From the NCBI RefSeq assembly GCF_024649945.1, contig NZ_JANKMS010000003.1, positions 62,001-126,000 of the forward strand: DNA of 64,000 bases, written 5' to 3'. This document shows positions 55,178 to 63,272 of the stretch, one piece after another; position 1 is the stretch's first letter; each line of letters begins with the position of its first letter. Under the pieces are notes generated by a model. The model searched no databases, was not told where the DNA came from, and saw only the letters and a list, made by a program, of their open reading frames with translations. This stretch comes from Flavobacterium panacis. Its GTDB lineage: Bacteria > Bacteroidota > Bacteroidia > Flavobacteriales > Flavobacteriaceae. The translations under genes and the position numbers were made by a program.

Positions 55178-56314
55178 ATGAAAATTAAAAATTTAATAAT
55201 TTTTGGAACGCGTCCAGAAGCGATAAAAATGGCTCCTTTAATAAAAGAGTTTGCGAAATTTAATTCTGATTTTGATACAAAAATTTGTGTTAGTGCACAA
55301 CATAGAGAAATGTTAGATCAAGTCTTGGATTTTTTTGATATAAAACCAGATTTTGATTTAAATTTAATGAAGCCTAACCAAAACCTCTATTCTCTTACTG
55401 CAGATATTATTTTAGGATTGAAACAAATCCTAGAAGATTTTAAACCAGATTATGTTTATGTTCACGGAGACACAACCACATCAATGGCTGCAAGTATTGC
55501 GTCATTTTATGGAGGAGTAAAGGTTTGTCATGTCGAAGCAGGTTTAAGAACAAATAATAAACTTTCACCTTTTCCAGAAGAAATTAATAGGCAAATTACA
55601 GGACGAATTGCCGATGTTCATTTTGCACCAACTTTTACATCAAAAGAAAATTTATTAGTAGAAAATGTTTTAGAAAAAGATATTCTAGTAACTGGGAATA
55701 CTGTTATTGATGCGCTTTTAGAGAGTAAAGAAAGAGTTTTGACATTCGAAAACGAGGAAATCAAAGAACTAAAAAAGTTGGTTGACGATTCGAAGAAAAT
55801 AATATTAGTTACTGGACATAGAAGAGAAAATCATGGGCAAGGATTTATTAATATTTGTGAAGCAATTAAAGAAATAGCTCTTAAAAATAATGATGTTCAA
55901 GTTATTTATCCTGTTCATTTAAATCCAAACGTGAAAGAACCTGTTAATGAAATATTAGGAAATTTTTCAAATATTAAATTAATAAATCCGCTTTCATACC
56001 CTGCTTTTGTTTGGCTTATGAATAAATCATATCTGATATTAACAGATAGTGGAGGAGTACAAGAAGAGGCTCCCAGTTTAGGTAAACCGGTATTAGTAAT
56101 GCGCGATACAACAGAAAGGCCAGAAGCAGTCGAAGCTGGTACTGTTGTTTTGGTTGGCACAGATACAAATAAAATTATTGAGGAATGTAATAAATTGCTA
56201 AACAATCCAACTCTTTACAAAGAAAGGTGTTCTTTAAGTAATCCTTATGGAGATGGAAAAGCATGTGAGCGTATTGTAGAACATATAATTCATTTAAACA
56301 AAAAATATGAATAA
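55178..56314 (+). CDS. wecB: UDP-N-acetylglucosamine 2-epimerase
   Basis: The 378-residue enzyme (non-hydrolysing) interconverts UDP-GlcNAc and UDP-ManNAc. Motifs are FGTRPEAIKMAPLIKEF, VYVHGDTTTSMAASIASFYG, HVEAGLRTNN, the catalytic region GHRRENHGQGF and DSGGVQEEAPSLGKPVLVMR. It overlaps wecC by eight bases, which supports coupled synthesis of ManNAc uronic acid. Confidence 0.96.
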   Translation: MKIKNLIIFGTRPEAIKMAPLIKEFAKFNSDFDTKICVSAQHREMLDQVLDFFDIKPDFDLNLMKPNQNLYSLTADIILGLKQILEDFKPDYVYVHGDTTTSMAASIASFYGGVKVCHVEAGLRTNNKLSPFPEEINRQITGRIADVHFAPTFTSKENLLVENVLEKDILVTGNTVIDALLESKERVLTFENEEIKELKKLVDDSKKIILVTGHRRENHGQGFINICEAIKEIALKNNDVQVIYPVHLNPNVKEPVNEILGNFSNIKLINPLSYPAFVWLMNKSYLILTDSGGVQEEAPSLGKPVLVMRDTTERPEAVEAGTVVLVGTDTNKIIEECNKLLNNPTLYKERCSLSNPYGDGKACERIVEHIIHLNKKYE

Positions 56315-57524
56315 GGATAAAGTAGTCATGATAGGCTTAGGTTATATTGGTTTGCCTACTGCGGCTTTAATAGCAAATAATAAAATTAATGTTCATGGGG
56401 TTGATATAAATCCAGATGTTGTTGAAACAATTAATAAAGGTAAAATACATATTGTAGAGCCAAGTTTGGATCTGGCAGTTGCAACAGCGGTTAAAGATGG
56501 TTTTTTGATGGCCGCAACTACTGCAGTACAAGCAGAAACTTATTTAATTGTAGTTCCAACGCCCTTTAAAGCTAAGAATGAACCTGATATCTCTTTTGTT
56601 AAATCAGCAACCAAGTCAATTATTCCATTGTTGAAAGAAGGAGATTTATATATAATTGAATCTACTTCTCCAATAGGAACTACTGAAAAAATGATGGAAC
56701 TTATTTATAGTGAGCGTCCAGATTTACAAAATAAAATTTATATAGCATATTGTCCTGAGCGAGTTTTACCTGGAAATGTAATGTACGAATTGGTGCATAA
56801 TGATAGAGTGATTGGTGGTGTAAATGAAATTTCTACTAGGAAAGCAGTTGAATTCTATAGTAAATTTGTTAAAGGTGAATTGCATCCTACCAATGCTAGA
56901 ACAGCGGAGATGTGTAAATTAACTGAAAATTCATCAAGAGATGTTCAAATTGCATTTGCAAATGAATTATCTCTTATTTGTGATAAAGCAAATATAAATG
57001 TATGGGATTTAATTAACTTAGCTAACAAACATCCTCGTGTAAATATATTGCAGCCTGGATGTGGTGTAGGTGGACACTGTATTGCAGTGGATCCTTATTT
57101 TATTGTTGCAGAATATCCATTAGAATCTCAAATAATTGCAAAAGCAAGGGAAATTAATAATTACAAATCTTTTTGGTGTGCTGAAAAAGTTAAGTCTGCA
57201 AAATTAGAGTTTCAGCTAAATCACGGTAAAAAAGCTAAAATAGCTATTATGGGTTTAGCGTTTAAACCAAATATAGATGATTTACGAGAGTCTCCAGCTA
57301 AATATATAGCGCAGAAGATACTACAAGATTCTCATGACGATGTTTGTTTTATTGTCGAGCCTAATATTGAAAGTCATAATGTATTTAAACTTACTTCACA
57401 TCAAGAGGCACTAGAACAAAGTGATATAGTTGTGTTTTTGGTTGCTCATAATGAGTTTAAAAATTTGAAAATTGATAGCTCAAAAGTTGTTTTGGATTTT
57501 TGTGGAGTTACTAATATTGCTTAA
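56307..57524 (+). CDS. wecC: UDP-N-acetyl-D-mannosamine dehydrogenase
   Basis: The 405-residue dehydrogenase has GLGYIGLPTAALIANN, VPTPFKAKNEPDISFVKSAT, YCPERVLPGNVMYELVHNDR and the catalytic cysteine in GCGVGGHCIAVDPYFIV. PERVLPG with the VHNDRVIGG segment marks the WecC/WbpA group specific for UDP-ManNAc. Together with wecB it makes UDP-ManNAcA. Third UDP-sugar dehydrogenase in the locus. The eight-base overlap with wecB and the nine-base gap to the next gene indicate one operon. Confidence 0.94.
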   Translation: MNKDKVVMIGLGYIGLPTAALIANNKINVHGVDINPDVVETINKGKIHIVEPSLDLAVATAVKDGFLMAATTAVQAETYLIVVPTPFKAKNEPDISFVKSATKSIIPLLKEGDLYIIESTSPIGTTEKMMELIYSERPDLQNKIYIAYCPERVLPGNVMYELVHNDRVIGGVNEISTRKAVEFYSKFVKGELHPTNARTAEMCKLTENSSRDVQIAFANELSLICDKANINVWDLINLANKHPRVNILQPGCGVGGHCIAVDPYFIVAEYPLESQIIAKAREINNYKSFWCAEKVKSAKLEFQLNHGKKAKIAIMGLAFKPNIDDLRESPAKYIAQKILQDSHDDVCFIVEPNIESHNVFKLTSHQEALEQSDIVVFLVAHNEFKNLKIDSSKVVLDFCGVTNIA

Positions 57525-57532
57525 AGGAAAAG

Positions 57533-57937
57533 ATGAAACCAGAAATTATAAATTTTCCTAAAATTCAGGATCCACGTGGAAATTTGACATTTCTTCAATG
57601 TCCTGATCAGATTCCTTTTGAAGTAAAAAGGGTTTTTTGGACTTATGATGTACCTGGAGGAGAAATTCGGGGCGGGCATGCTTATAGTCTTCAGCATGAA
57701 ATCATTATAGCCTTAAGCGGAAGTTTTGACGTCATTATTACTAATATTGATGGGACTTTACAAAAGTTTTCTTTAAATAGAAGTTATTATGGATTATATC
57801 TTCCTGCGAAAACTTGGAGGCACATTGAAAATTTTTCTACCAATTCTCTTGCGTTGCACATTTCAAGTGAAAAATTTTCAAACGAAGATTATATCAGAGA
57901 TTTTGATGAATTTAAAATGTTAGCCAATGCAGTGTGA
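57533..57937 (+). CDS. FdtA/QdtA-like cupin with altered active-site motif
   Basis: The 134-residue cupin belongs to the dTDP-4-keto-6-deoxyhexose 3,4-ketoisomerase family (WxcM-like C-terminal). It shows DPRGNLTFLQ, VKRVFWTYDVPGGEIRGGHA and LPAKTWRHIENFS. In family members the motif after RG is HAH; here it reads HAY (H49, Y51), so the second histidine is missing. The next gene has HAH. Either this copy has another product specificity or it is a weak or structural partner. Its end overlaps the next gene by 11 bases. Confidence 0.85.
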   Translation: MKPEIINFPKIQDPRGNLTFLQCPDQIPFEVKRVFWTYDVPGGEIRGGHAYSLQHEIIIALSGSFDVIITNIDGTLQKFSLNRSYYGLYLPAKTWRHIENFSTNSLALHISSEKFSNEDYIRDFDEFKMLANAV

Positions 57938-58358
57938 GAATAGTGTTTTTGAATGTAATTTATTACATTTAAATCAGAAGGGAGATAGAAATGGACATAT
58001 TACAGCCATTAATAATAGTGAAGAAATTCCTTTTATTGTTCAAAGAATTTTTTATCTATATGATATTCCGGGAGGAGAATCTAGAGGTGCTCATGCACAT
58101 AAAGAGTGCCATCAATTTTTAGTTGCTGCAAGCGGTAGTTTTGAGGTTTTGTTAGATGACGGTAAAACAAAAAGACAAGTATTATTAAATAGACCTGATT
58201 TAGGATTGCATATCCCGCCAGGAATTTGGGCTTCTGAAATAAACTTTTCCAGCGGCGCTATTTGTTTAGTTTTAGCATCGCATCAATATAGCGAAACAGA
58301 TTATTTAAGGGAGCATGATGAATTTTTAAAATACAGAAATATTGAATCCAATAACTAA
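57927..58358 (+). CDS. FdtA/QdtA-like dTDP-sugar 3,4-ketoisomerase
   Basis: The 143-residue cupin contains the full active-site motif RGAHAHKECHQFLVAASGSF (H56, H58) and the later LHIPPGIWASEINFS. It should convert dTDP-4-keto-6-deoxyglucose (RfbB product) to the 3-keto isomer, the step before 3-amination. FdtA (galacto product) and QdtA (gluco product) cannot be told apart from the sequence by eye. ATG 57927 overlaps the preceding gene by 11 bases. Confidence 0.88.
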   Translation: MQCENSVFECNLLHLNQKGDRNGHITAINNSEEIPFIVQRIFYLYDIPGGESRGAHAHKECHQFLVAASGSFEVLLDDGKTKRQVLLNRPDLGLHIPPGIWASEINFSSGAICLVLASHQYSETDYLREHDEFLKYRNIESNN

Positions 58359-58866
58359 ATATAATATAAAATTGCGATTGGTTGAAGAGGCTGATTCTGA
58401 TTTTATAATAGAAATAAGAACCGATATTTCTAAATCTAGATTTATAAGTGTAACGAATTCTGATGTTGAAAAACAGAAAGAATGGATTAAAGAATATAAG
58501 AAACGTGAAAAGGCTGAAGAGGAGTTTTATTTTATCTGTGTAGATGAAGATGGGATTAAATTTGCGACTTATAGAATATATAATAAGAAAGAAGACAGTA
58601 TAGAAATCGGAAGTTTTGTTTCAAAGCCTTTTTATGATAATCCAATAAATGTAATCAAGGTTGATCTGATTTTAAAGGATTATGTTTTTCAAGAACTTCA
58701 TTTTGACAAGCTGAGATTTGAAGTTAGAAAAGAAAATAAATCTGTTGTTAATTATCATAAAAAATTTCATCCTACATTGATTAATGAGGATGAATTAAAT
58801 TATTATTATGTTTTGGAAAAGAAAAACTTTTTAGCGAATAAAATAAAGTTTGAAAAATTATTTTAA
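58342..58866 (+). CDS. GNAT family acyltransferase
   Basis: The 174-residue protein has the RimJ/RimL-type GNAT pattern: KLRLVEEADSDFIIEIRTD at the N-terminus, SIEIGSFVSKPFYDNPINVI in the CoA-site region, and LHFDKLRFEVRKENKSVVNY before the end. It must start at TTG 58342, because the first beta-strand KLRLVEE needs this frame and no ATG lies near; the start overlaps the preceding gene by 17 bases. Its place between a ketoisomerase and an acyl carrier protein suggests that it N-acylates the amino sugar, possibly from acyl-ACP. That donor is inferred. Confidence 0.8.
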   Translation: MNPITKYNIKLRLVEEADSDFIIEIRTDISKSRFISVTNSDVEKQKEWIKEYKKREKAEEEFYFICVDEDGIKFATYRIYNKKEDSIEIGSFVSKPFYDNPINVIKVDLILKDYVFQELHFDKLRFEVRKENKSVVNYHKKFHPTLINEDELNYYYVLEKKNFLANKIKFEKLF

Positions 58867-58876
58867 ATTATTAATT

Positions 58877-59098
58877 ATGGAAAAATTTATTGAAAATTTT
58901 AGAAATCAATTAGAAGATATTGATACTCAGTTGTTTCCTTATACTGACTATGTGAATTCAGACTTTTGGGACTCTCTTACTGCAGTTACAATTCAAATGA
59001 TGATAGATGATGAATACAATTTAAAAATTGAAATCAAGGAAATTTATAGTTTCAAATCTTTGGAAGAATTGTTTCAATTTGTTCAAAAGAATAAATAA
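58877..59098 (+). CDS. Dedicated acyl carrier protein
   Basis: The 73-residue acidic protein starts at ATG 58877 (a TTG frame start at 58850 overlaps the preceding gene and is not needed). It carries the phosphopantetheine-site motif DSL with S33 (FWDSLTAVTIQMMIDDEYNL) and the ACP-like helix end SFKSLEELFQFVQ. The final A of its stop codon is the first base of the next ATG (TAATG), so translation with the synthase is coupled. It is not the fatty-acid AcpP, whose gene usually lies by fabF. A role in making an acyl group for the polysaccharide is inferred. Confidence 0.87.
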   Translation: MEKFIENFRNQLEDIDTQLFPYTDYVNSDFWDSLTAVTIQMMIDDEYNLKIEIKEIYSFKSLEELFQFVQKNK

Positions 59099-60072
59099 TG
59101 GAAGCTTTTATCAAGCATATATCTTATTACTTGCCAAGTAATAAATTGAGTAATGATGATATCGCTAATCAATTTCCAGAATGGGATAGTGATAAAATAA
59201 TTCAGAAAATAGGAATTAAAAATAGAAATATTAGTAATAAAGATCAATTTACATCTGATATTGCTGTTGAAGCTATTAATGTTTTGTTTGATGAATATAA
59301 AATAGATAGGTCGGAGGTAGATTATTTAATTTTATGTACTCAATCTCCTGATTACTTCTTACCAACAACAGCTTGTATTGTCCAAAACAAAGCTGGATTA
59401 TCAACGGATTGTGCTGCTGTCGATATAAATCAAGGATGTTCAGGTTATATTTATGGGCTTTCTTTAGCAAAAGGCTTAATTGTTTCTAATATAGCCAAGA
59501 ATGTAGTTTTAGTTACAGCTGAGATGTATTCAAAGTACATACATGAAAAAGATAAAGGAAATCGTAGTATTTTCGGTGACGCGGCTTCTGCTACATTGAT
59601 TTCAGATAACGGAATGTATAGAATTGGTGAGTTTTCATTAGGAAGCGACGGAAGTGGTTTTGAAAATTTGATAGTGAAGAACGGGGGTATGAAGAATCCA
59701 AGAACCCAGGATCTAGATCAGCCGAATGATAACAACCTTTTCATGAATGGTCCAGAAATATTCAATTTTACAGCAAAGGCTGTCCCTGAATTAATTAATA
59801 AAACTTTAGATAAAAATCATGAAAGTATTGAGTCTATAGATTATTTTATTTTTCATCAAGCTAATACTTTTATGTTAGAATATTTGAGAAAAAAAATTAA
59901 TATTCCAAAAGACAAATTTCTTGTCGATATGGAAGATTACGGTAATACTGTTTCTTCAACTATTCCTATTGTTCTAAAAAATCAAATAAATGCATCCTTA
60001 ACAGCAAGTAAACTACTTTTAGCAGGTTTTGGAGTTGGTTATTCTTGGGGTGCAGTATCTATATACAAATAA
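59098..60072 (+). CDS. FabH-like 3-ketoacyl-ACP synthase III
   Basis: The 324-residue thiolase-fold enzyme has the FabH triad: C114 in INQGCSGYIYGL, H253 in IFHQANTFMLEYL and N283 in EDYGNTVSSTIP. It normally condenses an acyl-CoA starter with malonyl-ACP. Encoded inside a polysaccharide operon and coupled to an ACP gene by a one-base overlap, it probably makes a short 3-ketoacyl-ACP used to decorate a sugar. No ketoreductase lies between the neighbouring genes, so any reduction must come from elsewhere. Confidence 0.88.
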   Translation: MEAFIKHISYYLPSNKLSNDDIANQFPEWDSDKIIQKIGIKNRNISNKDQFTSDIAVEAINVLFDEYKIDRSEVDYLILCTQSPDYFLPTTACIVQNKAGLSTDCAAVDINQGCSGYIYGLSLAKGLIVSNIAKNVVLVTAEMYSKYIHEKDKGNRSIFGDAASATLISDNGMYRIGEFSLGSDGSGFENLIVKNGGMKNPRTQDLDQPNDNNLFMNGPEIFNFTAKAVPELINKTLDKNHESIESIDYFIFHQANTFMLEYLRKKINIPKDKFLVDMEDYGNTVSSTIPIVLKNQINASLTASKLLLAGFGVGYSWGAVSIYK

Positions 60073-60078
60073 AATATA

Positions 60079-61182
60079 ATGATTAAATTTCTAGATTTAC
60101 AAAAAATTAATGCTCAATATGCAGAAGAGTTAAAACAGGTTGCAGCAGAAGTAATTGATAGCGGCTGGTATTTATTAGGTGAGCGCGTAAAACAATTTGA
60201 GAGTACTTTAGAAACTTTTCAAGGAGGTGGTAAAGCTGTAGCTGTAGCCAACGGATTAGATGCTTTACGATTAATTTTGAAAGCATATATTGAATTAGGT
60301 GTTATGAAGGAAGGTGATGAAGTAATATTGCCAGCTAATACATACATTGCTTCAATCTTGGCTGTAACAGATAATAATTTAGTACCGGTTTTTGTGGAAC
60401 CTAATCTAGATACCTATAACTTAGATTTAACCTTGATTGAGAGTAAAATTACTCCGAAGACTAAAGCTATCATGGTTGTCCATTTATATGGAAAAGTTTG
60501 CTGGAGTAATGAATTAACTACTTTAGCTAGTAAATATAATCTAAAAATTATTGAAGATAATGCGCAAGCAATCGGAGCTAGCTGGAACGGAGTTAGGACA
60601 GGGAATTTAGGAGACGCTGCAGGGTTTAGCTTTTATCCTGGTAAAAATTTAGGAGCATTAGGTGATTCAGGTGCGGTGACTGCGAAAGATTCAGAATTAG
60701 TTAAAATTATCAGAGCTTTAGCAAATTATGGTTCAGCACAAAAATATGTAAATCAATTTCAAGGCTTGAATAGTCGTATGGATGAAATTCAGGCAGCATT
60801 TTTAAACGTTAAACTTGCGTATACTGATGCCGAAACTTTTTCCAGACAAAAAATTGCTGATTTCTATTTAGAGAATATTAAAAATACTGAAATTGTTCTT
60901 CCACAAAAAGGGAATGATAATGAAGATGTTTGGCATGTTTTTGTTATAAGAACAAAAAATAGAGAAGTTTTACAGAATTATTTGAATGATAACGGAATTC
61001 AAACTCTAATTCACTATCCGACACCTCCTCATAAACAAGAATGTTACCCACATTTCAATAATTTATCATTACCTATAACAGAAAAAATTCACGATGAGGT
61101 ATTAAGTTTGCCAATAAGCCCTGTTATGACTTCTGAAGAGGTTGAAAAGGTAGTAAATATAATAAATACATTTAATGCTTAA
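60079..61182 (+). CDS. DegT/DnrJ/EryC1/StrS sugar 3-aminotransferase (FdtB/QdtB-like)
   Basis: The 367-residue PLP enzyme has the cofactor lysine K189 in [18 protein letters not shown], the PLP-binding [12 protein letters not shown] and the [20 protein letters not shown] segment. With two ketoisomerase-like cupins upstream, it fits FdtB/QdtB, which puts the 3-amino group on the dTDP-3-keto-6-deoxyhexose using glutamate. The product would be dTDP-Fuc3N or dTDP-Qui3N. It overlaps the next gene by eight bases. Confidence 0.9.
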   Translation: MIKFLDLQKINAQYAEELKQVAAEVIDSGWYLLGERVKQFESTLETFQGGGKAVAVANGLDALRLILKAYIELGVMKEGDEVILPANTYIASILAVTDNNLVPVFVEPNLDTYNLDLTLIESKITPKTKAIMVVHLYGKVCWSNELTTLASKYNLKIIEDNAQAIGASWNGVRTGNLGDAAGFSFYPGKNLGALGDSGAVTAKDSELVKIIRALANYGSAQKYVNQFQGLNSRMDEIQAAFLNVKLAYTDAETFSRQKIADFYLENIKNTEIVLPQKGNDNEDVWHVFVIRTKNREVLQNYLNDNGIQTLIHYPTPPHKQECYPHFNNLSLPITEKIHDEVLSLPISPVMTSEEVEKVVNIINTFNA

Positions 61183-61777
61183 TTACATTTATAGTTTTAT
61201 GATAGAATATGTTGTTAAGGTATTATCGATAAAAAATAAACTATTGTATTTTATTTTGCCTAACGCAATTTCTATCTTAAAGAATAAGATTAAGTATAAA
61301 AATACTCCTTCTGTGCAGCAAATAGTTATTTGTAATGGAAGCGGAAATGTTATAATTGGTGAAAATTGTGTTTTTGGTTATAAAAAAGGAGGGTTTCATA
61401 AAGGGGGAAGTATTGAATTGCAAGCTCGTTACGAGAAATCTCAAATAAAAATAGGAAAGAATGTTGCCACTAATAATAATATAATGTTTTGTGCTGCTAA
61501 TTATATCGAAATTGGAGATGATACTTTAATCGGTCAGTATGTAACAATAATGGATCATGAAGCTCACAGTTTAGATCCTGATAAAAGAAGAGAAATAGGT
61601 GAAATAGGGAAAGTAATTATTGGCAAAAACGTTTGGCTTGGTAATAATGTTGTAATTTTAAAAAATTCTCAAATTGGTGATAATTCTATAGTAGCGACAG
61701 GTGCAGTGGTCTCTGGATCTTTTCCTTCAAATGTTATAATCGGCGGAGTGCCAGCGAAAATTATTAAGTCGTTGTAA
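61175..61777 (+). CDS. Hexapeptide-repeat acyltransferase
   Basis: The 200-residue protein is a left-handed beta-helix transferase. Repeats such as [51 protein letters not shown] and [20 protein letters not shown] are clear, and the sequence ends [12 protein letters not shown] catalytic histidine is likely in MDHEAHSL. The start is ATG 61175 (overlapping the aminotransferase gene) or ATG 61199. It may O-acetylate a sugar or act as the FdtC/QdtC-like N-acetyltransferase; the GNAT gene is a competing candidate for that role. Confidence 0.85.
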   Translation: MLNYIYSFMIEYVVKVLSIKNKLLYFILPNAISILKNKIKYKNTPSVQQIVICNGSGNVIIGENCVFGYKKGGFHKGGSIELQARYEKSQIKIGKNVATNNNIMFCAANYIEIGDDTLIGQYVTIMDHEAHSLDPDKRREIGEIGKVIIGKNVWLGNNVVILKNSQIGDNSIVATGAVVSGSFPSNVIIGGVPAKIIKSL

Positions 61778-61779
61778 TC

Positions 61780-63270
61780 ATGAGTGATCAATCCTCATAT
61801 CGGAAAATCATGAAAGCAACTTCTATTTTTGGAGGTGTGCAGATATTCATAATTCTGATTTCTATATTGAAGTCTAAGATTGCTGCTGTTTTTTTAGGTA
61901 CAGCAGGTATTGGGATTGTTGGTTTGTTAAATTCGACAATAACTTTGATAGCAGGTATAACAGGTTTTGGTTTGGGAACTAGCGCTGTACGAGATGTTTC
62001 TGCAGCAAATAGTTCTGGAAACTCTAAAGCTGTTGCATTAGTGGTTTCTGTTCTAAGAAAATGGGTGTGGATAACTGGAATTTTTGGAACATGCATTGTT
62101 ATAGTTTTTTCTGGATGGTTAAGCGAAATAACTTTTGGTAATAATTCTTACATCTTTTCTTTCATTCTCGTTTCTGTAACATTACTGATTAATCAATTAA
62201 ATGTTGGACAATTAGCAATTCTACAAGGAATGCAAAAAACACAGTACATAGCCAAAGCTAGTATTGTTGGTAGTAGTCTGGGATTAGTAATGACATTCCC
62301 CTTATATTACTTTTTAGGAAATGACGGTATTGTACCAGCAATGATTTTTGCTTCTCTTTTTTCATTTGTAACTTCTTTATCTTTTGCAAAAAAAATAAAG
62401 ATTGAAAAAATTATTTTATCACGGAAATTAGTCTTTTCAGAAGGGAAAAACATGTTGAAGATGGGATTTTTGATTAGTTTAAGTGGACTTCTGGTTACTT
62501 TAACAACTTATATTATTCAATTGTTTATTAATGATACCGGCGGAGTTGCTCAAGTAGGATTATTTACTTCGGGTTTTTCCATAATAAATTCTTATGTTGG
62601 GTTAATTTTCACCGCTATGGCAACGGACTATTTTCCAAGACTTTCTGCAGTGTCGGACTCTAACGAGTTATGTAGAAAGACAATAAATCAACAAGCTGAA
62701 ATTTCGATTTTAATTTTAGGTCCGATTATTTTGCTTTTTTTGCTTTTTATAAAACAAATTATTGTGGTATTATATTCGGATCAATTTGTTGCTATTGAAG
62801 AAATGGTGAAGTGGTTAGCAATAGCAATCTTTTTTAAGGCGGCAGCTTGGTCTATCGGTTTTATATTGCTAGCAAAAGGAGAATCTAAAACTTTTTTTTG
62901 GAATGATTTGATAGGCAATTTTTACATGCTTATTTTTGATTTAATCGCTTACCATTTTTGGGGATTGACTGGTTTAGGTGTTTCTTTCTTTGTAGGTTAT
63001 TTTGTGTATTTCTTACAGGTTTTTACACTTTGTAGAAGTAAGTATGAATTTTCATTTGATAATTCTTTTATAAAAATTTTTATCGTTCAATTTGTACTTT
63101 CTGTAACTGGTTTTCTATTTTTAAAATTTGGAGAAAAACCATTTAGTTATGTGATAAGCGTTATAATGCTTATTCTATCGATTTATTATTCATTTACAGA
63201 ATTAGATAAAAGATTAGATATTAAAAAAATTTTTAACGAATTTACTAAAGGTAGATTTAAACAAAAATAA
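61780..63270 (+). CDS. Wzx-type lipid-linked oligosaccharide flippase
   Basis: The 496-residue protein has about twelve hydrophobic helices and a positively charged N-terminus, resembling O-antigen translocase proteins of the WzxE/MOP group (GGVQIFIILISILKSKIAAV; LNSTITLIAGITGFGLGTSA; GGVAQVGLFTSGFSIINSYV). It would move the finished repeat unit across the inner membrane. Its presence points to Wzx/Wzy-dependent assembly, in line with the Wzz-type genes, though no Wzy polymerase is inside the window. It is two bases behind the hexapeptide acyltransferase gene. Confidence 0.9.
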   Translation: MSDQSSYRKIMKATSIFGGVQIFIILISILKSKIAAVFLGTAGIGIVGLLNSTITLIAGITGFGLGTSAVRDVSAANSSGNSKAVALVVSVLRKWVWITGIFGTCIVIVFSGWLSEITFGNNSYIFSFILVSVTLLINQLNVGQLAILQGMQKTQYIAKASIVGSSLGLVMTFPLYYFLGNDGIVPAMIFASLFSFVTSLSFAKKIKIEKIILSRKLVFSEGKNMLKMGFLISLSGLLVTLTTYIIQLFINDTGGVAQVGLFTSGFSIINSYVGLIFTAMATDYFPRLSAVSDSNELCRKTINQQAEISILILGPIILLFLLFIKQIIVVLYSDQFVAIEEMVKWLAIAIFFKAAAWSIGFILLAKGESKTFFWNDLIGNFYMLIFDLIAYHFWGLTGLGVSFFVGYFVYFLQVFTLCRSKYEFSFDNSFIKIFIVQFVLSVTGFLFLKFGEKPFSYVISVIMLILSIYYSFTELDKRLDIKKIFNEFTKGRFKQK

Positions 63271-63272
63271 TT

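Noticed and set aside
61788..62096. 102-residue minus-strand open frame
   Set aside because: Antisense to the flippase gene; Pro/Ile/Ala-rich shadow with no own context.
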